From NCBI GenBank assembly GCA_036365515.1, contig CM070874.1:117060235-117124234 (forward strand): a stretch of 64,000 nucleotides of DNA. The letters run 5' to 3'. The position numbers and the translations under genes are program-made. The notes under the pieces were generated by a model. The model made no database searches. It was not told the DNA's origin and was given only the letters and a program-made list of their open reading frames with translations. Shown piece after piece: positions 1 through 11,261 of this stretch. Within the stretch, counting starts at the first letter, position 1; each line of letters begins with the position of its first letter. This DNA comes from Torymus aiolomorphi (taxonomy: Eukaryota > Arthropoda > Insecta > Hymenoptera > Torymidae).

Positions 1-261
1 AAGTTACATGCGTTCAGAGATGAGAGTAATTATATATACAAAATACTATGAAAATGCAGAGAAGAAGGTTTTGCCATTTTTCAATATATTTTCTAAAACA
101 CGTGTATTTTATTAAGGACTCCTTAATAAGGAGTGTCTACATTACAGGCTTAAGGGGGCCCGAAAGTCAATTAAAATTCAAATTTCGCGCCACAATATAG
201 CAGACGAAAAAATAAGTAATTTGCCTATAAGGCCCTAGACACATAAGCGCGTTTGCTCGCG

Positions 262-1020
262 TTTCCCCTTAGGGAGAATCCACAAATGCACTGCGCTCCC
301 CTGCACTGCGTTGCCCTGCGCTGCGCCGCGCTGTGCTATCCGTTCCACCCCAGAAACAGGGAAGCTCATCTATGTTCATGGATATAGTTCCATTTTTATA
401 TGTTGACTTTGAATTTGTCTTTCAGTTTACCTTTAGATTTCGTAATGGCATTTCAAGATAATTTCTATTTAAATAGAAGTGTTTAATTTGTGTTTTTTGC
501 TATATTTAAATATCGAACTTGATAAAACAAGGAAATGTTTAGCAATTTTTCAAACATTAATTAAGTTGATGATAAATTTAAAAAAAAAAAATTACAAGGT
601 GGTGGACGAAACCTCATTTGTATCCACAAATCCGGAGTAGTTTAGGAGCCTATGATATAATTTGTAGTTGACGAAATGTCACAATTGAATGATATATAAC
701 ACCTATTTTAATGTAAAATAATAAATACTTGCCTTCAGAGCTCTTCTTCATTTTATTTTTTAATTACTTTTCGGATGAACATTTACAAAATTTTGGAGTT
801 TTATCATCATCATGCTCCAAATTTTAATATCCAAACCAAAATGGAGCTATGTCCATGAATTATGTTCTATATAGGTTGATTTCATGCGCCTAGAATAACA
901 CCATGAACATAGAAGGGCTTCTCTGTTTCTGGGGCGGAACGGACCGCACAGCGCGGTGCAGCGCAGAGCAGCGCAGCGCAGGGGGGCACAGTGCATTTGT
1001 GGATTCTCCCTTAGGGAGGA
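262..1020. repeat. Inverted repeat with 120-bp GC-rich arms
   Basis: The arm at 262-383 and the arm at 890-1020 are imperfect reverse complements. Both contain CTTAGGGAGAATCCACAAATG, a GCGCTGCG-rich stretch and a GAACATAGA motif. The 500-bp loop is AT-rich with no recognised gene. It is probably a separate foldback unit inside the larger nest. Confidence 0.55.
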
Positions 1021-1042
1021 AATACAATAGGCGCCGTGTTCT

Positions 1043-1245
1043 GCACGGAGAGACCTTTGGTGCAAATCATGCTTTAGCCGTAGTGCGACGGCAGCGCTGT
1101 GAGTTTGGGGTAGCAGCTATTCCAAATAGGTGTAACTGCTGTTCCAAGCGGCTGCGTCGTCTGCTCCTTGGTCGAGCCGTTGCGCGTTTTTGGTGTAGCA
1201 GTTGTTCGGTTGTTCCAAACTGAAAGTACAAACGAGAGGGCGCGC
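1043..1245. mobile_element. Truncated MITE copy, sister of the one near 27.6 kb
   Basis: It starts with CACGGAGAGACCTTTGGTGC and runs through GTTCCAAGCGGCTGCGTCGT to AAAGTACAAACGAGAGGGCG. This matches, in reverse orientation, most of the element at 27563-27816. The second terminal repeat is missing here, so this copy is truncated on its right. Similarity over about 200 bp with conserved order supports the assignment. Confidence 0.65.
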
Positions 1246-1298
1246 AGCGTAGCGTAGCATAGCTCAGCGTAGCGCAGCGCTTATGTACATTCTCCCTT

Positions 1299-1668
1299 AA
1301 TGCCCTAATCACATAACCGCGTACGATCGCGTACGTCTGCGTACAACCGCGTCCGACGTTAAGGAAGAATCTAGTGATTTTCGCTGTTGCCAACAGCGGC
1401 AATGTCAGTGCAATAACTAGTACTTTCGAGGAACAGACCTACGTATACGAAAGTCGGCTACTACACCAACGACAACAGACATAAACAAGCAAGCGTTACT
1501 CCGATCTACTGCACTTCGTGTGAGTAGGTCTGTTCCTCGAAAGTACTAGTTATTGCACTGACATTGCCACTGTTGGCAACAGCGAAAATCACTAGATTCT
1601 TCCTTAACGTCGGACGCGGTTATACGTAGACGTACGCGATCGTACGCGGTTATGTGATTAGGGCATTA
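1299..1668. repeat. Long palindromic element (about 150-bp arms)
   Basis: The sequence from TAATGCCCTAATCACATAAC at 1299 to GAACAGACCTA near 1440 is repeated inverted from about 1521 to 1668. The spacer is only about 80 bp. The arms contain a GCGTACG-rich section and a CTAGTACTTTCGAGGAACAG section. This is a foldback or MITE without coding sequence. Confidence 0.7.
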
Positions 1669-1708
1669 TCGCGTCCGACCGCGGCCGACCGCGTCCGACC
1701 GCGGCTGA

Positions 1709-1930
1709 CAGCGAATCCACATTGCATGAGCTATGCTCGATGCGCGATGCGCGATGCCGTCCGAAAAAAAGTTGTCCGAAATCTACAAGATTTATAACTC
1801 TATGGTTATAAATCCTATAATAATTTTAAACACAGAGTTATAAATCTTATAGATTTCGGACAACAACTTTTTTTCGGAAGGCATCACGCATCGCGCATCG
1901 AGCATAGCTCATGCAATGTGGATTCGCTGT
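1709..1930. repeat. Near-perfect 220-bp hairpin
   Basis: The arms begin with GCGAATCCACATTGCATGAG and read inward through GATGCGCGATGC and TTGTCCGAAATCTA to an AT-rich turn near 1815. They then return as reverse complement to 1930. The arms are about 100 bp with few mismatches. It is a small foldback element or the product of an inverted duplication. Confidence 0.7.
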
Positions 1931-2204
1931 TACCGCAGGCAAACGCGAACAAACGCGCTTATGTGTCTAGGGCCTAACAAATATGAATTACTTGATTTTG
2001 AGATATTATTCAAATGCCATTCAGCGAAATATTTATATAGAAACTTTAAACTTTGTATAATGATAGATAATAATGTAACGGAGGGCAATGCAGTCCTGGT
2101 TTTCCGTAATATTGTTTTTACTATTTGTTATAGGCAAATTACTTATTTTTTCGTCTGCTATATTGTGGCGCGAAATTTGAATTTTTAATTGACTTTCGGA
2201 ATCT

Positions 2205-2959
2205 GTAACTGCCAATTTGCCAGACGGGTGAAGAGGTACGAGGCCAGGCCTGGACAGGTGACCCGATTTATTTTGTTTTATAATTTTTTTATGATTTTCC
2301 ACACTGTATACAGGGCTTTCAATTTTGGGAGTAGCATCTGGATGATACTTCGAAAAATAGGGTATATGCCTAGGTTTAGATAAGTATTTAACGAATATAA
2401 AAAAATTTAATTTAAGGTAACCTGCTCAGGGCCTGTCTCGCACCTTGTCACGCGCCTGGGTACGGCCACCCTGACTGTACTCTGTACAGGGCCTACGTAA
2501 TTACACCGGCAGGCCTGGATGAATTTCTACACGGATATGCGCCGTGCGCCGTATATAGTGTATCCAGTTAAAAAATGTTAACGAACATCTATAGATGTTG
2601 AATCCACTAACAGAACAATTCTGTTTAATCATGGTTACATATATTAATAGGTGCTCGACAATATTTTTTTTTCTTTTTTACTCGATACACAATCCTAATG
2701 TATAGACACTTCTTTATACTCATATGAACTTGGGTTTGAAAGATACCAATATTGAGCGGGAAATTTAAATGAAGATACGATCTTTTACTCTATAAGTAAT
2801 TATGTGCTGTATTGTAAAATAATTATATCTGTGTTGTTTAAGTCAATAAGAGTGTTATCCTATAAATTTTTATGAAAATAAATCAGAAAACAATAATTTT
2901 AAATCGAATAGATGAGCGTCATTTCGAATTTACCGCTTGACTCTCGCAGTCTCACTATC

Positions 2960-2964
<5 letters not shown>
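2205..2964. other. No recognised gene
   Basis: The left part (2230-2530) is a GC-richer patch with repeated CAGGCCTGG, CAGGGCCTG and similar words. The rest is AT-rich. No coding frame with recognisable content and no full inverted repeat are seen on either strand. It lies between the left repeat nest and the (TG)n tract. Confidence 0.4.
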
Positions 2965-3032
<68 letters not shown>

Positions 3033-3042
3033 GCGTGCGTGC

Positions 3043-3108
<66 letters not shown>

Positions 3109-3113
3109 GTATG
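2965..3113. repeat. (TG)n microsatellite
   Basis: About 75 TG units with a few GCG interruptions near 3027-3050 and one TTT interruption near 3088. The open frames across it encode only alternating Cys-Val or Thr-His and are not genes. Confidence 0.95.
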
Positions 3114-3134
3114 TGTAGGTAAAGGTGTCCTTAT

Positions 3135-3505
3135 TACACTGTAAAAAACCCCTTGTAAAGTTACAGTGGATTAGTAAAATTTTTCTACTAGACAACGGTA
3201 AATTCACTACTTTGAAAGTTGTAAAATTACAAATTTCATGAACATTTTACTACGTTTTTTGTAAAATCTGAACTACATTACAACCACATTGTAAAAATAC
3301 TACATTGAAAGTATGTAATTAAAGTGACCATCATTGAAAGTAGTAAAATTCATTTACTACTTTCATTGTAGTAAAAATACTAACATCAAAGTATAGTGAA
3401 TTAGCTGGATTTGTATTAATTTTACGATTTTACCACTTTCAACGTAGGTCACTTTGATTACCTACTTCCAACGTAGTATTTTTACAAAGGCTTTTTTACA
3501 GTGTA
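3135..3505. mobile_element. MITE with ACACTGTAAAAAA ends
   Basis: The left end TACACTGTAAAAAA is the inverse of the right end TTTTTTACAGTGTA. The interior repeats words such as GTAGTAAAA, ACTTTCAACGTAG and AAAGTAGTAAAAT in both orientations, which gives a long imperfect stem. There is no coding frame. It lies left of the last visible tektin exon, so it may be in a later intron of that gene. Confidence 0.7.
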
Positions 3506-4076
3506 CAATCAACATTTTTTCATCTGGTATAAAAAGCAAATTAAAGCTCGTATTCTCTAGTTTCATTTTCTTTTTTTGAGGGGTATGTGTGATTCTTATT
3601 GACAAAATGAATTATATTTGAAGGGGGATTTGAATTTTTTTAAAATAAAACTACTATTGACGAAGAAGTACCACCAGATTCACAGTTTTCACGTTTTTTT
3701 TTTTTTTTTTATATTCAGGATGGTCTAAAGAACCAAAAAAATCTGGTCTGGTAGGTGTGCCCCACAAAAAATTTTTATTAATTTTTTTAATCCAGTTGTT
3801 TGATGTTTTTTGTAATGATCAGTACTGGTTAGTGATATTAACATAATTTCAGATTTTGTCTTATTCTTGTATCCGTGTTGTATAGCATAGATCAATAATT
3901 TAAAAATTATCAATTTAAATTATAAATAATTCAAAAATTTTATTCATGATTATTTCCCGTGTTCAATTTTGTTCATTTTTAAAATTTCTTGTAAAATATA
4001 GTAACTATTTAATTTTAATTCAAATTTTTTTAAATAAAAATTAAGGTATATTTTTATTAAAAGTTGAAATACTTAC

Positions 4077-7000
4077 TTTTCTGGAATACTAAGAGCATAA
4101 GGTTTATAGGTAAAATTTGGAAATGTACGGTTCAAGTCTAAATTCTTTGAATCAATATTTATCGTTTCTGATTTATCTCTTAATTCGTCAACAACTTTGG
4201 ATTTGACATCTTCTAAGCGATTTAACTTGTCCCATGCTATTTTAATACTACAACATATTAAATATTAATTAATTATATTAGGTATTAAGAGTCTTTTTAA
4301 TTTTTTTTTCTGTAAGATATTTATCCATCTTGCCAGGATATTTAAAAAAAATATTGTTTTGACAAAATCTATGTCTGTAAAACTAAATCTAAAAATCTAA
4401 ATCTGTATTTTTCCAAAATTTAAATCTATATAAGCAATAACAAATTTTTATGAAAAATACTTCATTAAGGTGATGTTATATACCGACATAATTTTAAAAA
4501 GAGTACATCTCATGAAAATGCCAATAGAATCATCCACAAAAAATTCTGAGCATAGTATTTACATATACGGAGCGCCTGACAGACGTGTTTTTCCAAAAAA
4601 ATGATCAGAGTTTATTTAATTAAATAAAAACCGTACTGTCGGTAAGTAGGAATCTGCAATTGACCTATTTTTAAAACGAGTACAGCTAACGAAAATACTA
4701 ATAGAATCGCTCAAAAAAATTTCTGAATATAGTGTTTACGTGTTCGGAGCGCCTGACAGTCGTCTTTTTCCAAATAAACGTTTGAATGTTGATTTAAAAA
4801 ATATTGAAATCAGGGTATCACATCACCTTAATTATATATATTTAAAATCTAATGTCATAATTAAGATAAAATCAAAATTAAATGTATGTTATTTTATTTA
4901 TATGGCAGCAACTGAATCAAATATATGACAATAATGAAATATTTTAAATGATATTTTATAGAAATTCTTTATAAGAACACAATAATTGATACATTACTGA
5001 TTGATCATTATTTTCTTATTTTCCTCAATAAGATCAAGCTCCATTTTTAATTCAATGTCGCCATCATCGTAGGTAATTTCAGAGCATGTTCGATTATTTC
5101 TCTTTGCTATACATCGTATTGTGATTTGATGAGGATGGTCCAGCAATTCTAATTCTTTTTCAGTGTCCGCTCTTTCTTCAATCAATAAGTCAATTTCGTT
5201 TTTAAGACGTTCGTTAAGGGTTTCGAAAATTCTGTACCACCGTGTCAATTCCGTTATTCTGAAATGAATTTTTGCGTGTTATTCTGTTACAGTTTAACTT
5301 ATTTTGAATCCTCTGATAATAGTAAGAATATTGAGCTGCAATATGCTGTGGTCACGCGATTGTGCGCGTTTATATGCAAGGCATATAAATAAATGAATAT
5401 TCGTGGCTGTTCACTTACTGTACTTCGTGCTTGTATGAAGCATACAGCGCAAGGCACAAAGCACAGTATGCAAATGGTTTTTAACAAAATTTTTCATTTT
5501 TGTAGGGATTATACATTCTGGAATTTTTAAATTTCTGTAAAGGTAAAAAAAAGAGTTTAGGTAGAAACGAAAGAGTACATAAAAAGTCTTTTTTTGTATA
5601 ACAAATGCACGATTTTCGCACAGTTTCTTGGGCTAAAAAGCGAGCAGAAAGTGTTTCTTTTCTCATTAGTGGGCGGGAATGAGCTATACCCGCCTGCTGC
5701 TTTACAACTGCGAAAAATTAAGCTTAATGGCGCTGCACGTTTCATTATTTTTTATTATCTTGCAAAAAAGCATAGTATACAATATTTTAAAGATTTTGAT
5801 AAAGTAATGAAACTTTTTCAATTTTGCTTCGACTCCTGATTTTTAAAGCTTATAATATTCATATTTAATGTCTAATCGTTAATTATTCCATATAATCATT
5901 TATCGTAGTTCTAACGCTAAAAACTAACTTTTTACAGGGACGATATAGCCATAACATCCTTAAATACAAAAGTCATAGATAATACTAAAACAAAACTTTT
6001 TCCCAGTTAACACTGTTACGTCCAATCAATTTCTGACGATTTTTAACGCCGAAATGTACCTAAAATGGCCGATTTTGTTTGAGGCTAAAGAGACTCTTGC
6101 AACGGACTATACCCCCACTTTGTGCCGCCTCGCGTCCTCTCGTTCTCAATGTAATGCGATCGCGCGGAGCGTCGGGTAAAATAGTGCGTCTTTAAGTTAA
6201 TATAACTAATAAATAGAACACTATATCGCTGGGCTTTCTGATTTTTTTACACCGCATTCCTAATACTACTCTGCATCAACACCTATTTGTTTTTCAGTAT
6301 GATACATAATCGATTTTTTTCACTAGACGTAAAAATGTCTTGTTTTTGCAAGCCTCTCCTATACTACACGTGCTAATTCTTGCAACTTTGAACCATAATG
6401 AGTGATCATATGAATAACATGTTATATAAATTTCAAGTCTTTACATAATCATTTGCTTAACCGGTGAACGTCCTTAATGAGAAAAATAATCTTTTCAATG
6501 TTAGATATTTGTTTATTTTTTTATGAGATTTGAAAGAATTGAATTATGAATATTCGTTAGAATCTATTTAAAAAAATTATTCTCTATAGCAATGGCCTAG
6601 AGAAAGAACCTTCGGTAGGTCAAGGCCCGGAGTAATAAAATGGCCCTTACTAAAAATGTTGCAAGCTGAATTCTTACTGAAATCCATATGTCACTTTACA
6701 ATACACTGTTTCCCCAAACTCTATATCAAGTTTGGACATGACGAAAAAATTTCCGAAATGTGTCGGAAACAGAATTATTTCGCAAGACTCCGAAAATGTA
6801 GTCTCAATATAAATTAGGAAAGGATCGTATTTGTATATTTTGTATTGCTAATAGGAATCTTTTTCTATTAAAAACTGTTTAGGGAAAATATGAATAAAAG
6901 TAAATTGAGACCCTTTCATTTAAGACTTATTGTTATACAACTCGTTTACTACTGGTATATCATCATTTATTACGATTTCTCTATCATTCGTATAAATACA

Positions 7001-10000
7001 AAAGATAAAGTTATTCTTGTAAAGTATGTGAGTTTTGATGTTATAGTTTTGTATTTTAAATAAAGAAGAATGTAAAAAATCACCACGGTAGAAATATCTA
7101 AAACGTATTTGCATAAACTCTACATGTATAGAAAAAGTTTTTTCTAAACTTTACTTTTTTATAAGAAAATTTACTATTTTCCACAGCAGCACTGGGTGAC
7201 CCTCGTCATGTGGGATTTTTAATTTTGAAATAGTAATTTTTATGATTTTTGTAGCAAATTTGACTGATACTGGGATATTTCTTTCCAGCAGTCATAAAAA
7301 TACATGACGAGTGTGATCCAGGGCTACTATGGAAAATAGTAAATTTTATAATGAAAGTAAAAGTTAAAAAAAAAACTTATCTGCATGTACATACATCAAT
7401 GTTTAAAAAAAAAATAAGGGAAAGGCGAGGGAGTTAGGAGGGAATTAATATACTGCTGGATTTTGTAAAGAATTGGATAAAGAAAATGGTATTATTGCAG
7501 AGGAGCTTTGAAAAAAAAGTTATTTCGAACAAATGCTACAAGAAATGTCATAAGTTGGCAAAATGACTAAAAAATAAAATCGTTATGGGGTAACCCGGAG
7601 CCAATTTCATTATCTTGCGGTGTAAATTATACTGTGAGATAAAGGAGATTTTATTTCCCGCTCTTGCCCACTATGATTGAGGCTCTGGTTAGTGGTTGGT
7701 AGGAGTATCGTTTCTCGCAAGAGAAATTGTTATGACCGAGTCCAAAACTTTTTTAATAAAATGACTAAAAGTCAAAGATAAGTAGGAGAGACTACACGGA
7801 GAAAAATATCATAGGAAAAATTACCATATTTGATTGCAAGTCGAGGACAGACTGAAATCCTCCACAAAATTGCCATAATTTATGGTAAAAATTGCCATAA
7901 ATTTATGGCAATTTTTCCTACATTGTAAAAATTACTATAAATTTATGGCAATTTTTACCATAAATTATGGCAATTTTGTGGAGGATTTCAGTCTGTCCTC
8001 GACTTACAATCAAATATGGCAATTTTTCCTATGTTATTTTTCTCCGTGTAGGGTAAAACCGGATACTTTTTGGAGATTGTTTATTAGAAGTAGCGGATAA
8101 CAAAATAATAACAATATTTAACACTAGAATTGTTTTTAGTTTACATTTAGGTAACTAAAAAGCGACATGGTTAGCCAAAAAAATATTTGGAAATAATTAT
8201 AAATTTACGAAAGTATCAGATTTTACCCCATAAAAAAATTGTCGGAGTAAAGCTGGATACTTTTTTGAAATTTTTTTTCATTATTCTTTACCCCAAAGTT
8301 CGAAAAAAAAAGTAATTATTCAATTTTTGCAATTAAAAGTATAATTGAGAAACGGAATGACTCCTATTTATCTATTGTAACATAAATAATAAGGTTATGT
8401 ACTTACTGAAAGAATATCTTATATGCTTACAGGAAGATTATACGAGAGAAATCTTTTACCTCTTCTAAAGTCAACACGAGGCTATTATTGACATGGCGAT
8501 CGTATACAAAATGATAATAGGACATTCTCAAACGGATTATATAGATCGCACTAGTAGTAACCGAGAAATTGAGAATTTCGGTTTAAAATTGCCCCAGTAT
8601 CCGGTTTTACCTCAGTCTCCCCTAACTTTTTGAGTTTTAGTACACGGAGAAAAATTGTGTAGGAAAAATTGCTAATTTTGATAGTAAACGAGGGACAGAC
8701 TCATTTTCTCATGTAAATTACTGCAATATACCTATAGTAAAAGTTGCTATTTAAATAGTAAAAATTACAAAATAATATCAATTTTACTATAAATTTTGTA
8801 ATTTTCATGAAAATTTGGCTCTGTCCCACGATTACTATTGAAAATAGTAATTTTTCCTGCACAATTTTTCTCTGTGTATTCCTACTAAAATAGCGCGTTT
8901 TCTTTTTACTAGATGATAAAACGATTAATCAATAATGTTTATTATAAACGAACTTATAACACTCTATTTCGTTATTTGAGGCTTCGGATACTTAAGGTAG
9001 CGTATCCGTAAGGTTTCTGCTAAAAGTTATAGGTTTTTATCGTTAGAATTGTAATCATATATATGTATATAAACTAGTTGACCAATTTTAAGTTCTCGCG
9101 ATTGATGCCAAAACATAAGATGAATATAAAAAGCTTTAAAAATCGCAAATCAAAGCAAAATTGTAGAATTCGAATATCATTTTTCAAATTAGTCATTTCG
9201 TCTAAATATATTGTGCATTTTACGATTTTAAAAAGTGATATGAGAATTTTACAATTTTGCTTCGATTTTTGATTTTCAAAGCTTATAATAGTCTAATTAC
9301 ATTTACATATAAATTACGAGAACTAAAGATTGATCGATTTCTTGACATAATTATTTATCACAGTTTTAATGTAAAAAATAAATTTTGGCAGAGATTTTAC
9401 GGGTCACATAACCTTAAGACGGTCTTATACCTAATGGGCTCCTGGGGCCAAAATTACCTGAAAAAATAAATTAAAATATAATTACTATAAAATAAAGTAT
9501 ATGTATCACTAATATAACTTATTTCTAATACAAAATCCCAAGAGATAGGCCTCTTAATCCACTTTATACAGAATTATGTCATTTTAGAAAAATCAACTGG
9601 TGAGCAAGTTTTCTTGGCGATCACTCGATGGATTTTGACGAGAGAAGTCGCAAATTACTTGGAAAACATGTACCTATGGCATGAAGCTCTGGAATTAAAA
9701 AATATCGAGACTAAGTATTTTTTTTAATTGAAAAAACGATAAAGATTGCTAAAATTAAGACAAAAAAGTAGTTTTTTCAATTAAAAAAATACTTAGTCAC
9801 GATATTGTTTAATTCCAAAACTTCATGCTATAGGTACATGTTTTCTAAGTCATTTACGACTTCTCTCGTCAAAATCCATCGAGTGCCAAGAAAACTTGCT
9901 CACCAGTTGATTTTTCTAAAATGATATAATTCTGCATAAAGTGGATTAAGGGATTTTTTATTAGATATAAGTTATATTAGTGATACATATCCTTTATTTT

Positions 10001-10726
10001 ATAGTAATTATATTTTAATTCATTTTTTCAGGTAATTTTGGCCTCAGGAGCCATTAGGTATAAGATCCACCTTAAGATTATTTATAACAATAGCAAGTAT
10101 GAAAAATATAAAAAATAATTAAAAAATTATAATAAAAAAATAAATCAATAAAAAACAATTCAAAATATGAAATCAATTTTTTATTATTATATTTATAATA
10201 AAGTATAAAAATTTTTTAGATGGTGGTGATTTTTTTTATTTTGTTAAAATATCATTGTTTAATACAATTGACTACCAATTATCAAACTCTTGCAAAAAAT
10301 AAAAATAAAAAATTACCCTTTATAATTACTTTAAGTCTAAAGTAAAATTTTATAATTTATAGCATGAATAATTAATATTTTTAAAGTTCTCAAACCTGTC
10401 AGTCAATCTATGGTTATTCATACCGTAGTTCCATTGAGTTTTAATATCTGTCTCTGAAATGAGAGTCTTCGCTTGATATCTTAAATCGAATGATTCGTTT
10501 CCTTTTTCCTTTGAACTTTGGTGAAGTTTCCATTGTTCAGCATGCCAATCCGCTAAACCTTTTACAAAAGCACGATAATACTTGTTAATTAAAAATATTG
10601 CTTTTGTCATATAAAATATTGTTTCTGTTATGTTGGATAAATTATTTTTATAACTATATTTTTTATAACTATCATACCGATATGTTGAATTTGTTGCTCA
10701 TACTTCTCAATATTCGCCTGCGACAT
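4077..10726 (-). CDS. Tektin family protein, four exons, 3' end beyond the window
   Basis: Tektins are coiled-coil proteins built into doublet microtubules of cilia and sperm tails. Four minus-strand exons join in consistent phase: 10726-10678 (starts MSQANIEKYEQQ, phase 1 donor GTATGA), 10624-10396 (phase 2 donor), 5258-4998 (phase 2) and 4247-4077 (donor GTAAGT). The 710 coding bases give about 236 residues of a protein that is usually near 400. Typical features are a DWHAEQWKLH stretch, LISETDIKTQWNYGMNNHRL (ET...T.W...N.RL pattern), the HQITIRCIAKRNNRT segment that matches the family's conserved I..C...R..R block, and DELRDKSETINID, matching the L.DK..A..ID block. The C-terminal half, with the second tektin repeat, must lie left of the window or in exons I could not see. 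Intron 2 is 5.1 kb and full of MITEs. I cannot assign the tektin subtype. Confidence 0.8.
4469..4827. mobile_element. TTAA-flanked MITE in a tektin intron
   Basis: TTAA at 4465-4468 and at 4828-4831 flanks an element that starts GGTGATGT and ends ACATCACC. The interior contains a direct repeat of about 100 bp: GAGTACATCTCATGAAAATG near 4500 and GAGTACAGCTAACGAAAATA near 4679, each followed by GGAGCGCCTGACAG. The TTAA duplication fits piggyBac or Kolobok mobilisation. It sits in the intron between tektin exons at 5258-4998 and 4247-4077. Confidence 0.7.
5259..7792. other. Tektin intron 2, left half, no gene recognised
   Basis: AT-rich intronic sequence. A 40-bp segment at 5817-5858 (CAATTTTGCTTCGACTCCTG onward) resembles part of the foldback at 9075-9335, so it may be a remnant of the same repeat. 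A TTTTACTATTTTCC-type inverted pair near 7130-7340 may be an old MITE. Short frames present have no family features. Confidence 0.4.
7793..8050. mobile_element. Palindromic MITE, TACACGGAGAAAAA ends
   Basis: The 258-bp element is a near-complete palindrome. It begins TACACGGAGAAAAATA and ends TATTTTTCTCCGTGTA. Its arms include CGAGGACAGACTGAAATCCT and repeated TTTATGGCAATTTTT words. No coding sequence is present. It lies in tektin intron 2 and is the best-preserved member of a family with the CGGAGAAAA end. Confidence 0.85.
8641..8878. mobile_element. MITE related to the 7.8-kb element
   Basis: It starts TACACGGAGAAAAATTG and ends CAATTTTTCTCTGTGTA. The subterminal motif CGAGGGACAGACTC corresponds to CGAGGACAGACTG in the 7793-8050 element. 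The interior is a looser palindrome of TAGTAAAAATT words. It lies in tektin intron 2. Confidence 0.8.
9075..9335. repeat. Foldback repeat in tektin intron 2
   Basis: The segment near 9128-9165 (AAGCTTTAAAAATCGCAAAT onward) is the reverse complement of 9249-9285. The outer part GTTGACCAATTTTAAGTTCTCG pairs with the region ending near 9335. Arms of about 100 bp flank a short AT-rich loop. Confidence 0.6.
9413..10077. mobile_element. Large foldback element (about 320-bp arms)
   Basis: The left arm starts CTTAAGACGGTCTTATACCT and the right arm ends AGGTATAAGATCCACCTTAAG. The arms run inward through GGTAATTTTGGCC, CTCACCAGTTGATTTTTC and ATCGAGTG to a turn near 9750. The total is about 665 bp and the arms are highly similar, so transcripts would form a long hairpin. 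It lies in tektin intron 2. Confidence 0.8.
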
Positions 10727-11261
10727 TATTTATTTATTAGTATTAGTATAGCTTGAAACTATGAGCCTTTACCAGGTATAGAATAATACTATGCATGCAC
10801 CAGGAGCTTCCAAACAACTTTGGTTGCCATGGGGCAGCCACTCCCCATATAAATAGATGTCATTCATTTGATTTACATACATGCATTTTTATCAATTCAT
10901 ACTTTAAAATAGTATTAACTATTATAACTAATTTATTCAGAAATTTACTGCCTAGAAAATATATACGTTGATTATCATTTTGAGTGCTGAAGCCAAAATA
11001 TCGTAATTTTAAAAATACCGCTGTCAATTCATTGCCACTTAGCTTCCTCAAACTTAATTTTTTTTTTTTTTTTTTTTTTTATTTATTTATTTAAAGTCGC
11101 ATCCCCCGTATTGGGTATTAGCGACTTGTCAGTTGTTACATAGTTTGTTATAATAAATATATATACATATACAAGTAATATTTACATAAAAATTTATACG
11201 CTGAAATAGGTACAAAAGTTGAGTACAGTGATAATGTGATAAGTAATTTAATTAATATATG

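Larger units (their letters stand above)
232..1975. repeat. Second-level inverted-repeat element
   Basis: The sequence GGCCCTAGACACATAAGCGC at 232-251, continuing to about 266, returns inverted at 1936-1975. This defines an element inside the outer one. Its interior is itself made of palindromic blocks (262-1020, 1299-1668, 1709-1930). No coding capacity is recognised. Confidence 0.55.
161..2204. mobile_element. Outer foldback element with nested inverted repeats
   Basis: About 62 bp at 162-223, starting CGAAAGTCAATTAAAATTC, recurs as reverse complement at 2138-2201, so the two form terminal inverted repeats of a 2-kb element. Between them lie at least four further inverted-repeat units, listed separately. 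There is no transposase-like reading frame; open frames in this stretch are by-products of the GC-rich repeats. It is a non-autonomous foldback or MITE that took later insertions. The superfamily is unknown because no clear target duplication is visible. Confidence 0.6.

Noticed and set aside
903..1402. Cys/Arg-rich frames on both strands at 0.9-1.4 kb
   Set aside because: They fall in inverted repeats and MITE sequence; GC-rich words leave both strands open by chance.
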